In this document: positions 1-8,862 of the stretch, piece after piece
How the letters are laid out: each line of letters opens with the position of its first letter
How positions within the stretch are numbered: position 1 is the first letter of the stretch
NCBI GenBank assembly: GCA_019637225.1
Contig: JAHBWC010000005.1
Span: forward strand, 1-64,000
Direction: 5' to 3'
Length of the DNA: 64,000 bases
From: Labilithrix sp.
GTDB lineage: Bacteria; Myxococcota_A; Polyangia; Polyangiales; Polyangiaceae
Program-made: the position numbers and the translations under genes
The notes under the pieces: generated by a model
What the model saw: the letters and a program-made list of their open reading frames with translations, nothing else
Told to the model about the DNA's origin: nothing
Databases searched by the model: none

Positions 1-1353
1 AACGCAGGGGATGCCCACGCAGCAGTCGGCGCTCGTCGTGCACACGCCCCCCTTCGGGATGCACGAGCCGGGCGCTCCGCACTGGTTGTTCACGCAAGGG
101 TTGCCGCAGCAGTCGGCGCTCGTGGCGCAGACGCTGCCGGCCGGCGGCGGCATCGAGCAGTCACCGACGTACTTCACGAGGCAACGCGGGATCCCGAGCG
201 CGTCCTTCGCGCAGCAGTTCGATGGCGTGTTGTTGCAGTTGCCCGCCGGCTGCCCGATCGTCTCGCAGCAGTTGTTCTCGGCGCTGCACGACTCGCTGCC
301 ACCGACCTTGCAGACGCTGCCGGGCTCGCGACACGCGGTGCCGTTGTTGCAGCGTCCGAACTCGACGGTAGAGCTGGGCTTGCTGCACTGTACGGGGCCG
401 TTCTTCGGCTCGGGAGATCCCGACCAGCCGCAGCAATCGCTGTCGGCGCGGCACACCTCGCCGGTCGGACGGCAACCCGACGCCGGTTGGCAGACCCGGA
501 AGCCGTTCAGTCCGCCGAACGGGCCACACGACCGCGAACAGCACGACGACTCGCACTGCCCCGGGTCCGTCGCCCCGCCGTCGGCGCTCACGCCACAGAC
601 CGTTCCGCTCGGCCTGCACTGGCTCGCGCCCATGCCGAGCGGAGCGCCGCAGGTGCCGGTGACGTTGCCGCCCGCCTTCACGCAGTTGCCGGTGCAGCAC
701 TCGAAGTTGGTCGAGCAGACCTCGCCCTGCTGGGTGCAGAAGGAGACGGCGCCCGAACAGATGCCGTTGTTGCAGAGGTTCGAGCAGCACTCGTTCGCGT
801 TCGCGCACGGGTTGCCCGCCGTACGGCAGCTCTGGCCCCCGTTGACGCTCCCGCACGTCCCGTTCGTGCAGATGCCGCTGCAGCAATCGCCCGGCTGGCC
901 GCACGCGCCGGCCGTGGGCTTGTCCGGGACGCACTGCTTGTTCGAGCAGGCGCCGTTGACGCACGAGCCGGTGCAGCACTCGTTCGGCGCGACGCACTGC
1001 TCGCCTGGCGCCTTGCACACCGTGAGCGGCGGGGCGCAGGTGCTCGAGGGCGCGTCGCAGTTGGCGGAGCAACAATCGCCGCTGCCCGCACACGTCTGAC
1101 CGACGATCTTGCACGCGGCCGCGTCGTTGATCGACACGTCGGACGCGCCGCTGTCCTTGATCGCGCCGTCGATCGCCTTCGAGCCGTCGTCGTCCTGCCC
1201 GGCGCCGTCGGACGCAGAGTCGTCACCGCCGCCGGCATCATCGGTCGTCCCGGGGCCAATCTCGACGGCCTCGCTACCGCAACCCGCGAACACTCCGAGC
1301 ACGCTCAGCGCCGCGGCGAGCAGTGCGAAAGCACCCCTGGGAAGCTTCCTCAT
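1..1353 (-). CDS. Cys-rich surface lipoprotein, C-terminus beyond the window
   Basis: The frame is open from the start codon to the window edge, so the 451 residues seen are partial. Two ATG codons lie in tandem at 1356 and 1353; a GGAGG sits 6 nt before the second, so I chose 1353. A signal peptide ends in a lipobox (VFAGC, Cys25), and an Asp/Gly-rich linker follows. The rest is a string of modules of the form C-x(5-6)-C-x(5)-CC-x(3)-C-x(4)-C, each probably a small disulfide knot. It is expected to be anchored to the outer membrane. The same kind of module closes the lipoprotein at 44792. No enzymatic motif is visible. Adhesion or a structural surface role is inference only. The next gene (1521-2312) is on the same strand, 167 bases upstream of this start. 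Confidence 0.85.
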   Translation of the reverse strand, partial: MRKLPRGAFALLAAALSVLGVFAGCGSEAVEIGPGTTDDAGGGDDSASDGAGQDDDGSKAIDGAIKDSGASDVSINDAAACKIVGQTCAGSGDCCSANCDAPSSTCAPPLTVCKAPGEQCVAPNECCTGSCVNGACSNKQCVPDKPTAGACGQPGDCCSGICTNGTCGSVNGGQSCRTAGNPCANANECCSNLCNNGICSGAVSFCTQQGEVCSTNFECCTGNCVKAGGNVTGTCGAPLGMGASQCRPSGTVCGVSADGGATDPGQCESSCCSRSCGPFGGLNGFRVCQPASGCRPTGEVCRADSDCCGWSGSPEPKNGPVQCSKPSSTVEFGRCNNGTACREPGSVCKVGGSESCSAENNCCETIGQPAGNCNNTPSNCCAKDALGIPRCLVKYVGDCSMPPPAGSVCATSADCCGNPCVNNQCGAPGSCIPKGGVCTTSADCCVGIPCV

Positions 1354-1520
1354 CATCGTCCTCCTCGGAACTGTCCGTGCCGTAGAGCGAGCTCCCGCGC
1401 CGACGCGCAGGGCACCCGTTCACTCGACGTGCTGGGGTAGTGCCTACGCAGCGGCTCGATTCGACACGCGCCGCGCATTCTTGTGGGAGCACCGCGCCGA
1501 CACCTGCGGTGACCAGGTGG

Positions 1521-2312
1521 TCACAGGCACGACCCGCCGTTGCAGATCGTCGACGCCGGACACCCTCGACCGCAGACCCCGCAGTTGTTTCCGTCGTTCT
1601 GCGTGTCCACGCAGCGCTTCCCGCACAGCACTTGCCCCGTCGAGCACACGCACTCGCTCCGCGTGCACGCGCCGTTCGGACACGGGGAGAAGCAGCCGCC
1701 GCAATGTTCCGGGTCCGAGCGGAGGTCGATGCACGCCCCTGCACACGCGGAGCGGCCGCCGGTGCACGTCGACCGGCACGCTCCCGCGTTGCATACGGGA
1801 GTGGCTCCGTCGCAGCGGACGCCGCAAGCTCCGCAGTCGAGCGGATCGGAGACGAGCGAGACGCACTTCGGACCGCAGCGTGTCTTGCCGGGCGGGCACG
1901 TGCACTGACCTTCGACGCAGACGTCGGTGGCCGCGCAGCTCGCGCCGCACGCCGAGCAGTGCGCACGGTCGCTCGACGTGTCGACGCAGCGGCCCCCGCA
2001 GTTCGTCCGCCCGTCCCCGCACACGGCGGAGCACGTCCCGCGATCGCAGACGGGCGTCGGGTCCGTGCAACGCCCCCCGCACCGGCCGCAGCTCGTCGGA
2101 TCGCTCGCTAGGTCCACGCACGACGCGCCGCAAGCGACCTCGGAGCCGACGCAGGACGCCGGCGTGCTGACGGCGCCTCCGTCGACGTCGCCCGCGTCCG
2201 CCCCGGCGCCGTCGCCGGGGAAGTCGAACGCGACGCGGCCGCACGACGTCGCCGAGAGCAGCGCGGCCGCTGCTACGATCGCGATGCGGCGCCATCGTCG
2301 AGCATCCATCAT
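1521..2312 (-). CDS. Cys-rich CGxCG-repeat lipoprotein
   Basis: 263 residues. The tandem start ATG-ATG at 2312/2309 is preceded by GGGAGCGGG. The signal peptide ends in SATSC (lipid Cys24), and a Gly/Asp/Ala linker follows. The mature part has about six repeats in which CGxCGxxC alternates with C-V-D-x(5)-C, a pattern common in Myxococcota surface proteins and often mis-annotated as tryptophan synthase alpha chain because of low-complexity hits. No catalytic residues are recognisable. It lies upstream of the partial Cys-rich gene at 1-1353 on the same strand, with 167 bases between them, and is divergent from the gene at 2343 with only 30 bases between starts, so any promoter must overlap coding sequence. 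Function is unknown. Confidence 0.85.
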   Translation of the reverse strand: MMDARRWRRIAIVAAAALLSATSCGRVAFDFPGDGAGADAGDVDGGAVSTPASCVGSEVACGASCVDLASDPTSCGRCGGRCTDPTPVCDRGTCSAVCGDGRTNCGGRCVDTSSDRAHCSACGASCAATDVCVEGQCTCPPGKTRCGPKCVSLVSDPLDCGACGVRCDGATPVCNAGACRSTCTGGRSACAGACIDLRSDPEHCGGCFSPCPNGACTRSECVCSTGQVLCGKRCVDTQNDGNNCGVCGRGCPASTICNGGSCL

Positions 2313-2342
2313 CCCGCTCCCAAGCATGCCGCAAGTCGAACG

Positions 2343-3347
2343 ATGAGCGAACCGCTCGTGCTCGTGATCCTCCTCGGCACCAGTCCCGACCCGACCACGG
2401 ACGGGTTGATGGCGGCTGCCCGCAGCGCGCTCGGGCCCGAAGCGGTCGTGCTCGTCGAGACGTCGCCGGTCACCACGGACACCGAGGCGCTCGCGATCGG
2501 CGCGCGCGTGCGCGCACGAGCCGTGGCTCGCGTGAGCTGGGCGGACCGACCATCCCAGAGGACCGCTCGCCTCCATGTCCACGTGGCGCCGTCGGGAGAG
2601 TGGGCAGACGACGAGCTGACGTTCCTTCCGAACGACGTCCCGAGCGAGAAGGGCCGCACCGTCGGGTACGCGCTCGCGACGATGGTGCAGCGGCTCGAGC
2701 GTGAGCAGGCCCGCGAGAAGGGCGCGCCCGTGGCGGGCGAGCCCGGAGCCCCCTCGACGCCTGCGACGGCATCGCCTCCCCTTGCGCCGGTCGTCCCCCC
2801 GGACGGACGCGACGCGAAGGTCGAACCCCCGCGCGAGCCCCCCTCGAGCCTGGGCCTCGCGCGCGATTTCGACGTGCTGGCCTACGGCACAGGCGCGCTC
2901 GGCGGTGGCGCCACGTCCGCGGGCGGCGCGGGCGGCGTCCGCTGGTGGCCCGTGTCGCGCTTCGGCGTTCGTGCGGCAGTGGGCGCGCGCGCCGGGAGCA
3001 TCGCGGAGGCGGACGCGACGACGACGACCCTCTTCGCGGCTGCGGGGCCCGGCTACCGCGTGCCGATCGGCCGCTCGTTCGAGCTCGGAGCGCGAGCCGA
3101 CTTCGTCGTCCTCCAGCACTCCGTCGCTCGGCGCCGACCCGTGGAGACGACGCGCGCCCGCGCGCTCGCCGCGATCGATCTGATGATCGAGGCCGGCTGG
3201 TGGCTCGGACCTCATGCGGGGCTCGTCGCGGGTGTCGGAGCCGAGCTCGCCTTCGGGACGACGCCGGTGAGCGTCGGGGGCATACCTGTAGCCGACATCC
3301 CACCTGCGCGCGGGCTCGCCGAGCTCGGAGTGCGATTTCGCTTCTGA
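2343..3347 (+). CDS. Predicted envelope protein preceding an ECF sigma factor
   Basis: 334 residues. The N-terminal 115 residues form an alternating alpha/beta domain without a clear signal peptide. A Pro/Ala/Glu linker follows at about 118-170, and the last 165 residues are Gly-rich with alternating hydrophobic strands, ending in a Phe (VRFRF), as in small outer-membrane beta-barrels. The protein at 7703 has the same three-part plan and also sits directly before an ECF sigma gene, so the two are probably related or analogous. The start is uncertain: the ATG at 2343 has no convincing ribosome binding site and an in-frame ATG follows at 2409. The sigma gene begins 40 bases after the stop. I do not recognise the family; a sensor or barrel role is inference. 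Confidence 0.7.
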   Translation: MSEPLVLVILLGTSPDPTTDGLMAAARSALGPEAVVLVETSPVTTDTEALAIGARVRARAVARVSWADRPSQRTARLHVHVAPSGEWADDELTFLPNDVPSEKGRTVGYALATMVQRLEREQAREKGAPVAGEPGAPSTPATASPPLAPVVPPDGRDAKVEPPREPPSSLGLARDFDVLAYGTGALGGGATSAGGAGGVRWWPVSRFGVRAAVGARAGSIAEADATTTTLFAAAGPGYRVPIGRSFELGARADFVVLQHSVARRRPVETTRARALAAIDLMIEAGWWLGPHAGLVAGVGAELAFGTTPVSVGGIPVADIPPARGLAELGVRFRF

Positions 3348-3387
3348 CGCTGTCCGATGCCGAGACCGTGGCGATACTGTGCTCTCG

Positions 3388-4059
3388 ATGGCGACGCCGA
3401 TGCTCCGACTCGTCGCGAAGCACGAGGCCGAGGCCGACGTGCCGAGCGTGCCGGCGCCCGCCTCGCCGGCGCTCGACGACGCGCAGCTGCTCGCCGCCAT
3501 CCACACCGGCGACGAGCACGCCGCCTCGGAGCTGCACGACCGCTTGCGCCCCCGCGTCGACGCGACGATCCGCTCGCTCCTCGGTCCGGGCCACTCCGAG
3601 CACGACGACCTCGCGCAGCAGAGCTTCATCGAGCTCGTGCTGTCGCTCGAACGGTACCGCGGCGAGTGCTCGCTCGAGACGTGGGCCGCGACGATCGCCG
3701 CGCGTACGGTGTTCAAGTACCTGCGCAGGCGGACGACCGAGAGGAAGATCTTCCGCGAGTCGTGCGAGGAGACGTTGGTCGAGACCTCGAGCCCGACCAG
3801 CTTCAGGCGCCAGGTGATGGCGCGGAACATCGCCGCGCGGATCCGCGTCCACCTCGAAGGGATCGAGCCGGCGAAGGCCGAGGCCTTTCTCCTCCACGAC
3901 GTCTGCGGATTCGATGCACGCGAGGTGGCCGGCATCGCCGGGATCAGCGAGGCCGCCGCCCATGCGCGGATCGCGCGCGGCCGTCGCGAGCTGCACGAGA
4001 AGCTCGCGGCCGACCCCGATCTCTCGGATGCCCTGACCGACATGGAGGTGGAGCCTTGA
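3388..4059 (+). CDS. ECF-type RNA polymerase sigma factor
   Basis: 223 residues from the ATG; a GTG nine bases upstream at 3379 is also possible. Region 2 is visible around residues 60-120 (DDLAQQSFIELVL, then SLETWAATIAARTVFKYLRRR), which would contact the -10 element. Region 4, the helix-turn-helix, is at about 160-215 (DAREVAGIAGISEAAAHARI). The protein would direct RNA polymerase to a small regulon. Its stop overlaps the TTG start of the next gene, the usual arrangement for an ECF factor and its membrane partner. An unusual N-terminal extension of about 30 residues, rich in Ala, Glu and Pro, precedes region 2. Confidence 0.9.
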   Translation: MATPMLRLVAKHEAEADVPSVPAPASPALDDAQLLAAIHTGDEHAASELHDRLRPRVDATIRSLLGPGHSEHDDLAQQSFIELVLSLERYRGECSLETWAATIAARTVFKYLRRRTTERKIFRESCEETLVETSSPTSFRRQVMARNIAARIRVHLEGIEPAKAEAFLLHDVCGFDAREVAGIAGISEAAAHARIARGRRELHEKLAADPDLSDALTDMEVEP

Positions 4060-5225
4060 AGTCGAAGCGCTCGCTCGCCGACATCGCGGCGCGTGTCCTC
4101 GCCGCCGACGCGAAGAAGGTCCCGGCGCCGGCGCCCGAAGCTCGCACGCAGGCCATCCTGGCCGTGGCAGGAGCGATGCGCCTCCGCAAGCGCCGGAAGC
4201 GCGTGCGCCTGGCGGCCCTCGGCGCGCTCTCGCTCGCCGCGTCCGTCGCGCTCGCGGTCGGGCTCGGTCGCGCGCGACACGAGACGGCCCCGGTCGACGT
4301 CGCCGCCGCGAAGACGGCGACGCCCGCCGCCGCGGCGTCGTTCGTCCGTGGCTCACCGGCGATCCTGCGGCAGGGGACTCGCGTGGCGCTCGCCGACGGG
4401 ACGCCGCTCGAGGAGGGAGACCGTGTGCTCGTCGAGCATGGCTCGAGAGCGACGGTCGCGCTCGCGAACGGGACGTACCTGCAGGTCGAGGAGCTCGCGG
4501 ATCTCGTCCTCACCTCGACGGCGCCGTCGACGAGCTTCGAGCTCGCGACCGGGTCGGTCCGTGCGGACGTCGCGAAGCTGAAGCCCCACGAGCGCTTCGT
4601 GATCCGCACCGCCGACGCCGAGATCGAGGTGCACGGGACCTCCTTCGAGGTGGCACGCGTGGCCCCCGATCCGACGTGCGGGAACGGCACGACGACGCGG
4701 GTCACGGTTCGCGAGGGCGTCGTCGCAGTCCGTGCACACGGGGCCGAGTCGTTCGTTCGTGCGAACGAGGTCTGGCCGAGCGGATGCGGCGCTTCGGCCG
4801 CGAGCGCCCCGGCGTCGGCCGCGAGCGCCGCGGCGTCAGCCGACAACGCCCCGGCGTCGGCCGACAACGCCGCCGGCAGCGCACCCGCGAACGCCATCCC
4901 CACGGCGGTCTCGACGGCCGGAGCCCCATCGAACGGTCGGAGCCTGGCGCCTCGCGCGTCGGATCTCGCAGCGCAGAACGATCTGTTCGAGCGCGCGGTC
5001 GCGCGCAAGCGCGCGGGCGATACGGCCGGCGCGGTCGCGGGGTTCGACGATCTCCTCGCGCGGCATCCCTCGAGCCACCTCGCGCAGAGCGCGCGCGCCG
5101 AGCGCATGAAGCTGCTCCGCGGCATCGACGGCAAGCGCGCCCGCGCCGCCGCACGCGACTACCTCGAGCGATATCCGAACGGCTTCGCGCGCCGCGATGC
5201 GGAGCTCATCGTCTCGGGCGAGTGA
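4056..5225 (+). CDS. FecR-domain membrane protein with C-terminal TPR, probable anti-sigma partner
   Basis: 389 residues. I chose the TTG at 4056 because GGAGG lies seven bases upstream and the codon overlaps the sigma stop (TTGA). About 50 cytoplasmic residues ending in a basic stretch (RKRRKRVR) precede one membrane helix. A FecR-type beta domain follows at about residues 95-235 (RGSPAILRQG, GDRVLVEHGSRATVAL, EIEVHGTSFEV). Next come imperfect Ala/Ser repeats (SAASA, DNAPASAD) and a TPR-like end (residues about 310-385). FecR-domain proteins transmit a periplasmic signal to an ECF sigma factor, and the position fits. There is no zinc anti-sigma motif in the cytoplasmic part, so the mode of sigma binding is unclear. 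Confidence 0.85.
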   Translation: MKSKRSLADIAARVLAADAKKVPAPAPEARTQAILAVAGAMRLRKRRKRVRLAALGALSLAASVALAVGLGRARHETAPVDVAAAKTATPAAAASFVRGSPAILRQGTRVALADGTPLEEGDRVLVEHGSRATVALANGTYLQVEELADLVLTSTAPSTSFELATGSVRADVAKLKPHERFVIRTADAEIEVHGTSFEVARVAPDPTCGNGTTTRVTVREGVVAVRAHGAESFVRANEVWPSGCGASAASAPASAASAAASADNAPASADNAAGSAPANAIPTAVSTAGAPSNGRSLAPRASDLAAQNDLFERAVARKRAGDTAGAVAGFDDLLARHPSSHLAQSARAERMKLLRGIDGKRARAAARDYLERYPNGFARRDAELIVSGE

Positions 5226-5277
5226 CCCGCGCCGAGCCCGGCGGTGCTCGATAGGTCTCAGCGGAACGAGCGGAGCT

Positions 5278-5841
5278 TCAAGGGCACGCCGGAGCCGGGC
5301 GAACCAGCACCTCGTCGACGTCGATGAACGCGCCGCTCGCTCGCTTCGTCACGCGGAGATGCACGAGCGCGACGAGCTTCCCATCGGGCGAGAAGCTCAC
5401 CTCCGTCGCGTACCCGGTGTCCTGCGATCCGGCCGCGGGCATCCACGCGTCGAGAAGCTCGCGCCCCGTCGGCGACGCGAGCCATGCGCGCGCCGGTGAA
5501 GAGGCGTCGGTCGCGTCCTCGTATTCGACACGACAGCGATCCCCAGGAACGTGGTCCGCCGGCGAGGCGTCGCGAACGAATCCGTTGTCCGTCATCTTGA
5601 GCGGCCCGCCCGCGCCGCCGCGCCAGCAGCTCGCCTGGCCGACGTCGGGGATCGGATCGCTCGCGCCCGAGCCGCACGCGCGGACGAGCGGCTCGGGCGA
5701 GCGCCAGCCGATCCACGCGCGCCGCCCGGCTCCGGCGTCGCGCGCCGTCGCCGGGTCCCCGCCGCCGAGCTGCGCGCCGTGGGGACGCGGACACGCGGCG
5801 GTGAACAGCAACATGCCGACGGCCAGTCGTCGCGCGTCCAT
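5278..5841 (-). CDS. Small hypothetical lipoprotein
   Basis: 187 residues. The short signal peptide ends in FTAAC (lipid Cys17). The mature protein contains the stretch GYATEVSFSPDGKLVALVHL, like one blade of a WD40/PD40-type propeller, but it is too short to form a full propeller. Five Cys follow the lipid Cys. It lies downstream of mdh on the same strand but is separated by 137 bases and a likely terminator, so it is probably transcribed on its own. It ends 52 bases from the convergent FecR gene. Family not recognised. Confidence 0.75.
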   Translation of the reverse strand: MDARRLAVGMLLFTAACPRPHGAQLGGGDPATARDAGAGRRAWIGWRSPEPLVRACGSGASDPIPDVGQASCWRGGAGGPLKMTDNGFVRDASPADHVPGDRCRVEYEDATDASSPARAWLASPTGRELLDAWMPAAGSQDTGYATEVSFSPDGKLVALVHLRVTKRASGAFIDVDEVLVRPAPACP

Positions 5842-5920
5842 CGCGACGAGGGTAGCAAATCGGTCGCGACCGCCCCGGGCCGCGGACGGCGCCCGCGCAA
5901 GATCGCGCTGGACGCGACAA

Positions 5921-5949
5921 GGCCGGAGCCGCCCCTCGGCGCTCCGGCC
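5921..5949 (-). terminator. Stem-loop terminator after mdh
   Basis: A perfect 9-bp inverted repeat (GGCCGGAGC / GCTCCGGCC) with an 11-base loop lies 29 bases past the mdh stop. On the minus strand the stem is followed by TTGTCGCG, so the U-tract is weak. Factor-independent termination is likely but unproven. Confidence 0.55.
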
Positions 5950-5978
5950 TCGTTTCGTCGCTCAGAAGGAGCGACCGC

Positions 5979-6917
5979 TCAGCTCTTCTTGACGACGTCC
6001 ACCACCGACTGGACGCTCTGGGCGCTCTTCGTGAGCATCCCCTTCTCTTCGTCGGTGAGCGGAATCTCGATGATCTTCTCGACGCCCTTGCCGCCGATGA
6101 CGACCGGAACGCCCATGAACAGGTCCTTGTAGCCGAACTCGCCGTCGAGGTACGCGGCGCACGGCAGGAGGCGCTTCTGGTCGAGGAGGTAGGCCTCGGC
6201 CATCGCGACCGCCGAGGACGCCGGCGCGTAGTACGCGCTCGTGCCCATCAGGTTGACGATCTCGCCGCCGCCCTTGCGGGTGCGCTCGACGATCGACGAC
6301 AGCTTGTCCTTCGCGATGAGCGTCGTCGCCGGCACGCCGTTGATCGTCGTCATCGAGAGGACCGGCACCATGTCGTCGCCGTGGCCGCCGAGGACCATCG
6401 CGCGGACGTCCTTGATGCTCACGTTCGCCTCGCGCGCGAGGAAGAGCTGGAAGCGCGCCGAGTCGAGCACGCCGGCCATGCCGACGATCTTGCTCTTGTC
6501 GCAGCCCGTGACGCGCATGTACTCGTAGACCATCGCGTCGAGCGGGTTCGAGATGACGATCACGAACGCGTCGGGGCAGTACTTCTTCGCGTTGTTCGCG
6601 ACGTCGCGGATGATCGGGAGATTCACGGCGACGAGGTCGTCGCGCGACTGGCCGGGCTTGCGCGGGATGCCGGCGGTGACGATGAGGACGTCGGCGCCCT
6701 TCAGGTCTTCCCACTTGCCCGAGCCGGAGATCGCCGAGTCGTAGCCGAGGACGGAGCTGTTCTGCTCGAGGTCGAGCGCCTTGCCCTTGGCGAAGCTCTC
6801 CTTCGCGGGAATGTCGAAGAGGACGACGTCGCCGAGCTCCTTGTTCGCGCAGAGCCGCGCGAGCTCGCCGCCGATGTTTCCTGCTCCAATGAGTCCGATC
6901 TTCTTGCGGGTGGGCAT
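5979..6917 (-). CDS. mdh: Malate dehydrogenase
   Basis: 312 residues, the normal length for the LDH-like class of bacterial malate dehydrogenase. It interconverts malate and oxaloacetate with NAD in the TCA cycle, in the cytoplasm. Visible motifs: nucleotide-binding GAGNIGG (residues 11-17), the acidic residue ending the second strand (LFDIP), substrate-binding Arg in RKPGQSRDDL, the NPLDAM segment, and the catalytic His in GGHGDDM. AGGA lies ahead of the ATG. The gene stands alone, divergent from the membrane protein at 7205 with 287 bases between, and ends at a stem-loop. The other TCA-cycle gene in the window, icd, is 23 kb away, so the two are not clustered. Confidence 0.97.
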   Translation of the reverse strand: MPTRKKIGLIGAGNIGGELARLCANKELGDVVLFDIPAKESFAKGKALDLEQNSSVLGYDSAISGSGKWEDLKGADVLIVTAGIPRKPGQSRDDLVAVNLPIIRDVANNAKKYCPDAFVIVISNPLDAMVYEYMRVTGCDKSKIVGMAGVLDSARFQLFLAREANVSIKDVRAMVLGGHGDDMVPVLSMTTINGVPATTLIAKDKLSSIVERTRKGGGEIVNLMGTSAYYAPASSAVAMAEAYLLDQKRLLPCAAYLDGEFGYKDLFMGVPVVIGGKGVEKIIEIPLTDEEKGMLTKSAQSVQSVVDVVKKS

Positions 6918-7204
6918 GATGAATCCTCGCTCTGTCCGGCACGGCCGGAGTTGGACGTCGCGTTCGGGGCCGCGGTTCTAACACGCTCGGCCCGCGCGGA
7001 GATAGGCGCGGCGCGCACACCGGGCAGCTGAACGTACGAAGGGTGTCCGAGGGCGGCGACCGCTGCGATCGGCGACACCCCTCACGCGCCGTCGCCCCAG
7101 GAGCACGAGCGGAGCCGGCGCGCCGCCAACCCGCTCGACGCGCGGGCGCGGTTGCGCCCGAGGCGCAGCTTGCTCGACCGTCCTCGGGGTGGAAAGATCG
7201 ACCC

Positions 7205-7621
7205 ATGCTCCGGCGGCTGCCCCTCCACGTGGTCATCTCGCTCCTCGCGGTCCACGTGGTCGCGTTCGACGTCCTCGTCGCGGCCGCGACCTCGCACGCG
7301 CACCTCGGCCGCTGGGTCACCGCGGCGGCCGCGGCGGGGCTCGCGTTCGGAGCGACCGCGGCGCTGTGCGAGCGCACGTGGGGCGTCGGGCTCGTGCTCG
7401 CGGCCGCGACGTCGTTCTTCGTCGCCGGGGCGCTCGGGATGGGGCCGACGTTCTTCTTCGTCGTGGCCGCCGTCGGGACGCTGCCGTTCCTCTTCACGAT
7501 GAAGCACATGGCGCGCTTCCACCTCGGCGCGACCGTGCTCTTCGCGCTCCTCGCGGGCGCCGCCGGCACGACGGCCTCGCTCGCGTGGCATGCGGTCGCG
7601 CCGATGGTCCTCTGCCGCTGA
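7205..7621 (+). CDS. Small integral membrane protein
   Basis: 138 residues from the ATG at 7205, chosen because GGGGTGGAAAG lies upstream and the residues before it are low-complexity. Almost the whole protein is hydrophobic and forms four or five predicted membrane helices (around residues 5-27, 33-52, 58-75, 78-97 and 104-125), with a single Cys at the end (MVLCR). No transporter or enzyme motif is visible. It is divergent from mdh. The family is not recognised. Confidence 0.65.
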   Translation: MLRRLPLHVVISLLAVHVVAFDVLVAAATSHAHLGRWVTAAAAAGLAFGATAALCERTWGVGLVLAAATSFFVAGALGMGPTFFFVVAAVGTLPFLFTMKHMARFHLGATVLFALLAGAAGTTASLAWHAVAPMVLCR

Positions 7622-7702
7622 GTCGCCTCGTGGACGGATCGAGCGGTCGGCTCCCGGCCGACGCTCCACGAATCGACGCGCGGCGCCAGGATCGCCGCTC
7701 TG

Positions 7703-8719
7703 GTGGTAGCCTGCGAGGAATGCCGGCGGCTCGTCCGTCCGCAGCGTCGCGCGCTCGATGCGCAACGCACCCGATCGCCGTCGATGCTGCTCGATTGGAT
7801 CGCCCCGCCTGAATGTCCAACCGGGCAGGCCGTGGTCGCGCAGGTGACGACGATGGCGGGCGAGTCGCTCGCCGCGCAGCCGCTCGTCGTCCGCGCGCGG
7901 ATCGAGCGTGGCGGCGCGCGTGCGTTCCGGCTCCACCTGCGCATCGGCGCCGAAGGCGAGAGCTCACGGACGCTCGAGAGCGACGACTGTAGCGAGCTCG
8001 CGCAGGCGACCGCGCTCATCGTCTCGCTCGATCTGCAGTCGCGCGCGAAGGCCGAGGAGGCCGGGCGGCCGAAGGCGCCACCCGCGACGGCGTCGGGGCC
8101 AGAGCGGGCACCGGCGGGCGAGGAGGGCGTGACGGCCCGCCTCCCGGCGACGGCGCCTGCCGGGCGACCTCCCGCGCGAGGCGCACGAGCCGAGCCCGCG
8201 CACGCGCGCGCGACGACGCTGGGACTCGGCGCGGACCTCTTCGCCGACGCCGGCTCGCTCGCGACCGCCGCCTGGGGTTCGGGCGTGATGGCATTCTTCA
8301 CCCAAGGTCCCTTCCGCGGAGAGCTCGGCGCAGCGCTCTGGCCGAGGAGCCGCGCCCTCGCGAGCACCCAACCCGGAGCAGGAGCGTCGCTCTACCTGCG
8401 CACGATCGGGCTTCGCGGCTGCTTGAACGTCGCGCCTTCGCTCCATGTCGAGGCGTGCATCCACGCCGAGGGCGGCAGCACGCGCGCCACCGGGTTCGGG
8501 ATCAGCCGCCCGACGACGTCGAACGGACGCTGGCTCGCGACGTTCGTGGGGCTGACCGCGCGCCCTTTCACGTGGGCCGAGCTCACGCCCCGATTCACGG
8601 TCGAGATCGGGACACCGCTGCACTACGCAACGGTCACCATCGAGGGCCTCGGCCAGGTGTACGCGCCGTCCCCGGTCCTGCTCCGGCTCGGAGTCGGTCT
8701 CGAGACCAAGCTCTTCTGA
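7703..8719 (+). CDS. Predicted envelope protein preceding a second ECF sigma factor
   Basis: 338 residues from a GTG; an ATG at 7784 (MLLDWIAPPECP) is the main alternative. The segment W-x-A-P-x-x-CP, followed by two strands and a helix, resembles the N-terminal domain of uncharacterised Myxococcota envelope proteins, where a signal peptide normally comes first. None is evident here, so the 5' end may be wrong or lost. A Pro/Ala linker follows (about residues 115-165), then about 170 residues of alternating strands ending in Phe (ETKLF), typical of an outer-membrane barrel. The order barrel-like protein, ECF sigma, TPR membrane protein repeats that at 2343-5225. Function is inferred from position only. 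Confidence 0.65.
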   Translation: MVACEECRRLVRPQRRALDAQRTRSPSMLLDWIAPPECPTGQAVVAQVTTMAGESLAAQPLVVRARIERGGARAFRLHLRIGAEGESSRTLESDDCSELAQATALIVSLDLQSRAKAEEAGRPKAPPATASGPERAPAGEEGVTARLPATAPAGRPPARGARAEPAHARATTLGLGADLFADAGSLATAAWGSGVMAFFTQGPFRGELGAALWPRSRALASTQPGAGASLYLRTIGLRGCLNVAPSLHVEACIHAEGGSTRATGFGISRPTTSNGRWLATFVGLTARPFTWAELTPRFTVEIGTPLHYATVTIEGLGQVYAPSPVLLRLGVGLETKLF

Positions 8720-8862
8720 AGGCGGCCAGTCCGGCGTACGAGGCCGAACGGTCGCGTTCGACGCATTCCAGAGCCGGCGAGCGAAAGTTTGATAGTTCCT
8801 TCCGAGCGCGGCACTTACCCGATGTGAAGGGCGGCGCCTTGGCTTCAGTGTTTGGGGCGCCA

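Noticed and set aside
11..1099. Long plus-strand open frame opposite the first Cys-rich gene
   Set aside because: It is the antisense shadow of the minus-strand Cys modules: its His/Gln/Pro-rich composition is their complement, while the minus strand has a signal peptide, lipobox and regular Cys spacing.
2343..3347. TonB-dependent receptor partner for the FecR system
   Set aside because: The protein is far too short and lacks plug and TonB-box features; only a small barrel is plausible.
1521..4280. A 919-codon minus-strand frame
   Set aside because: Only the last 263 codons (to 2312) are coding. The upstream part lies opposite the barrel, sigma and FecR genes and is Arg/Ser-rich shadow sequence.
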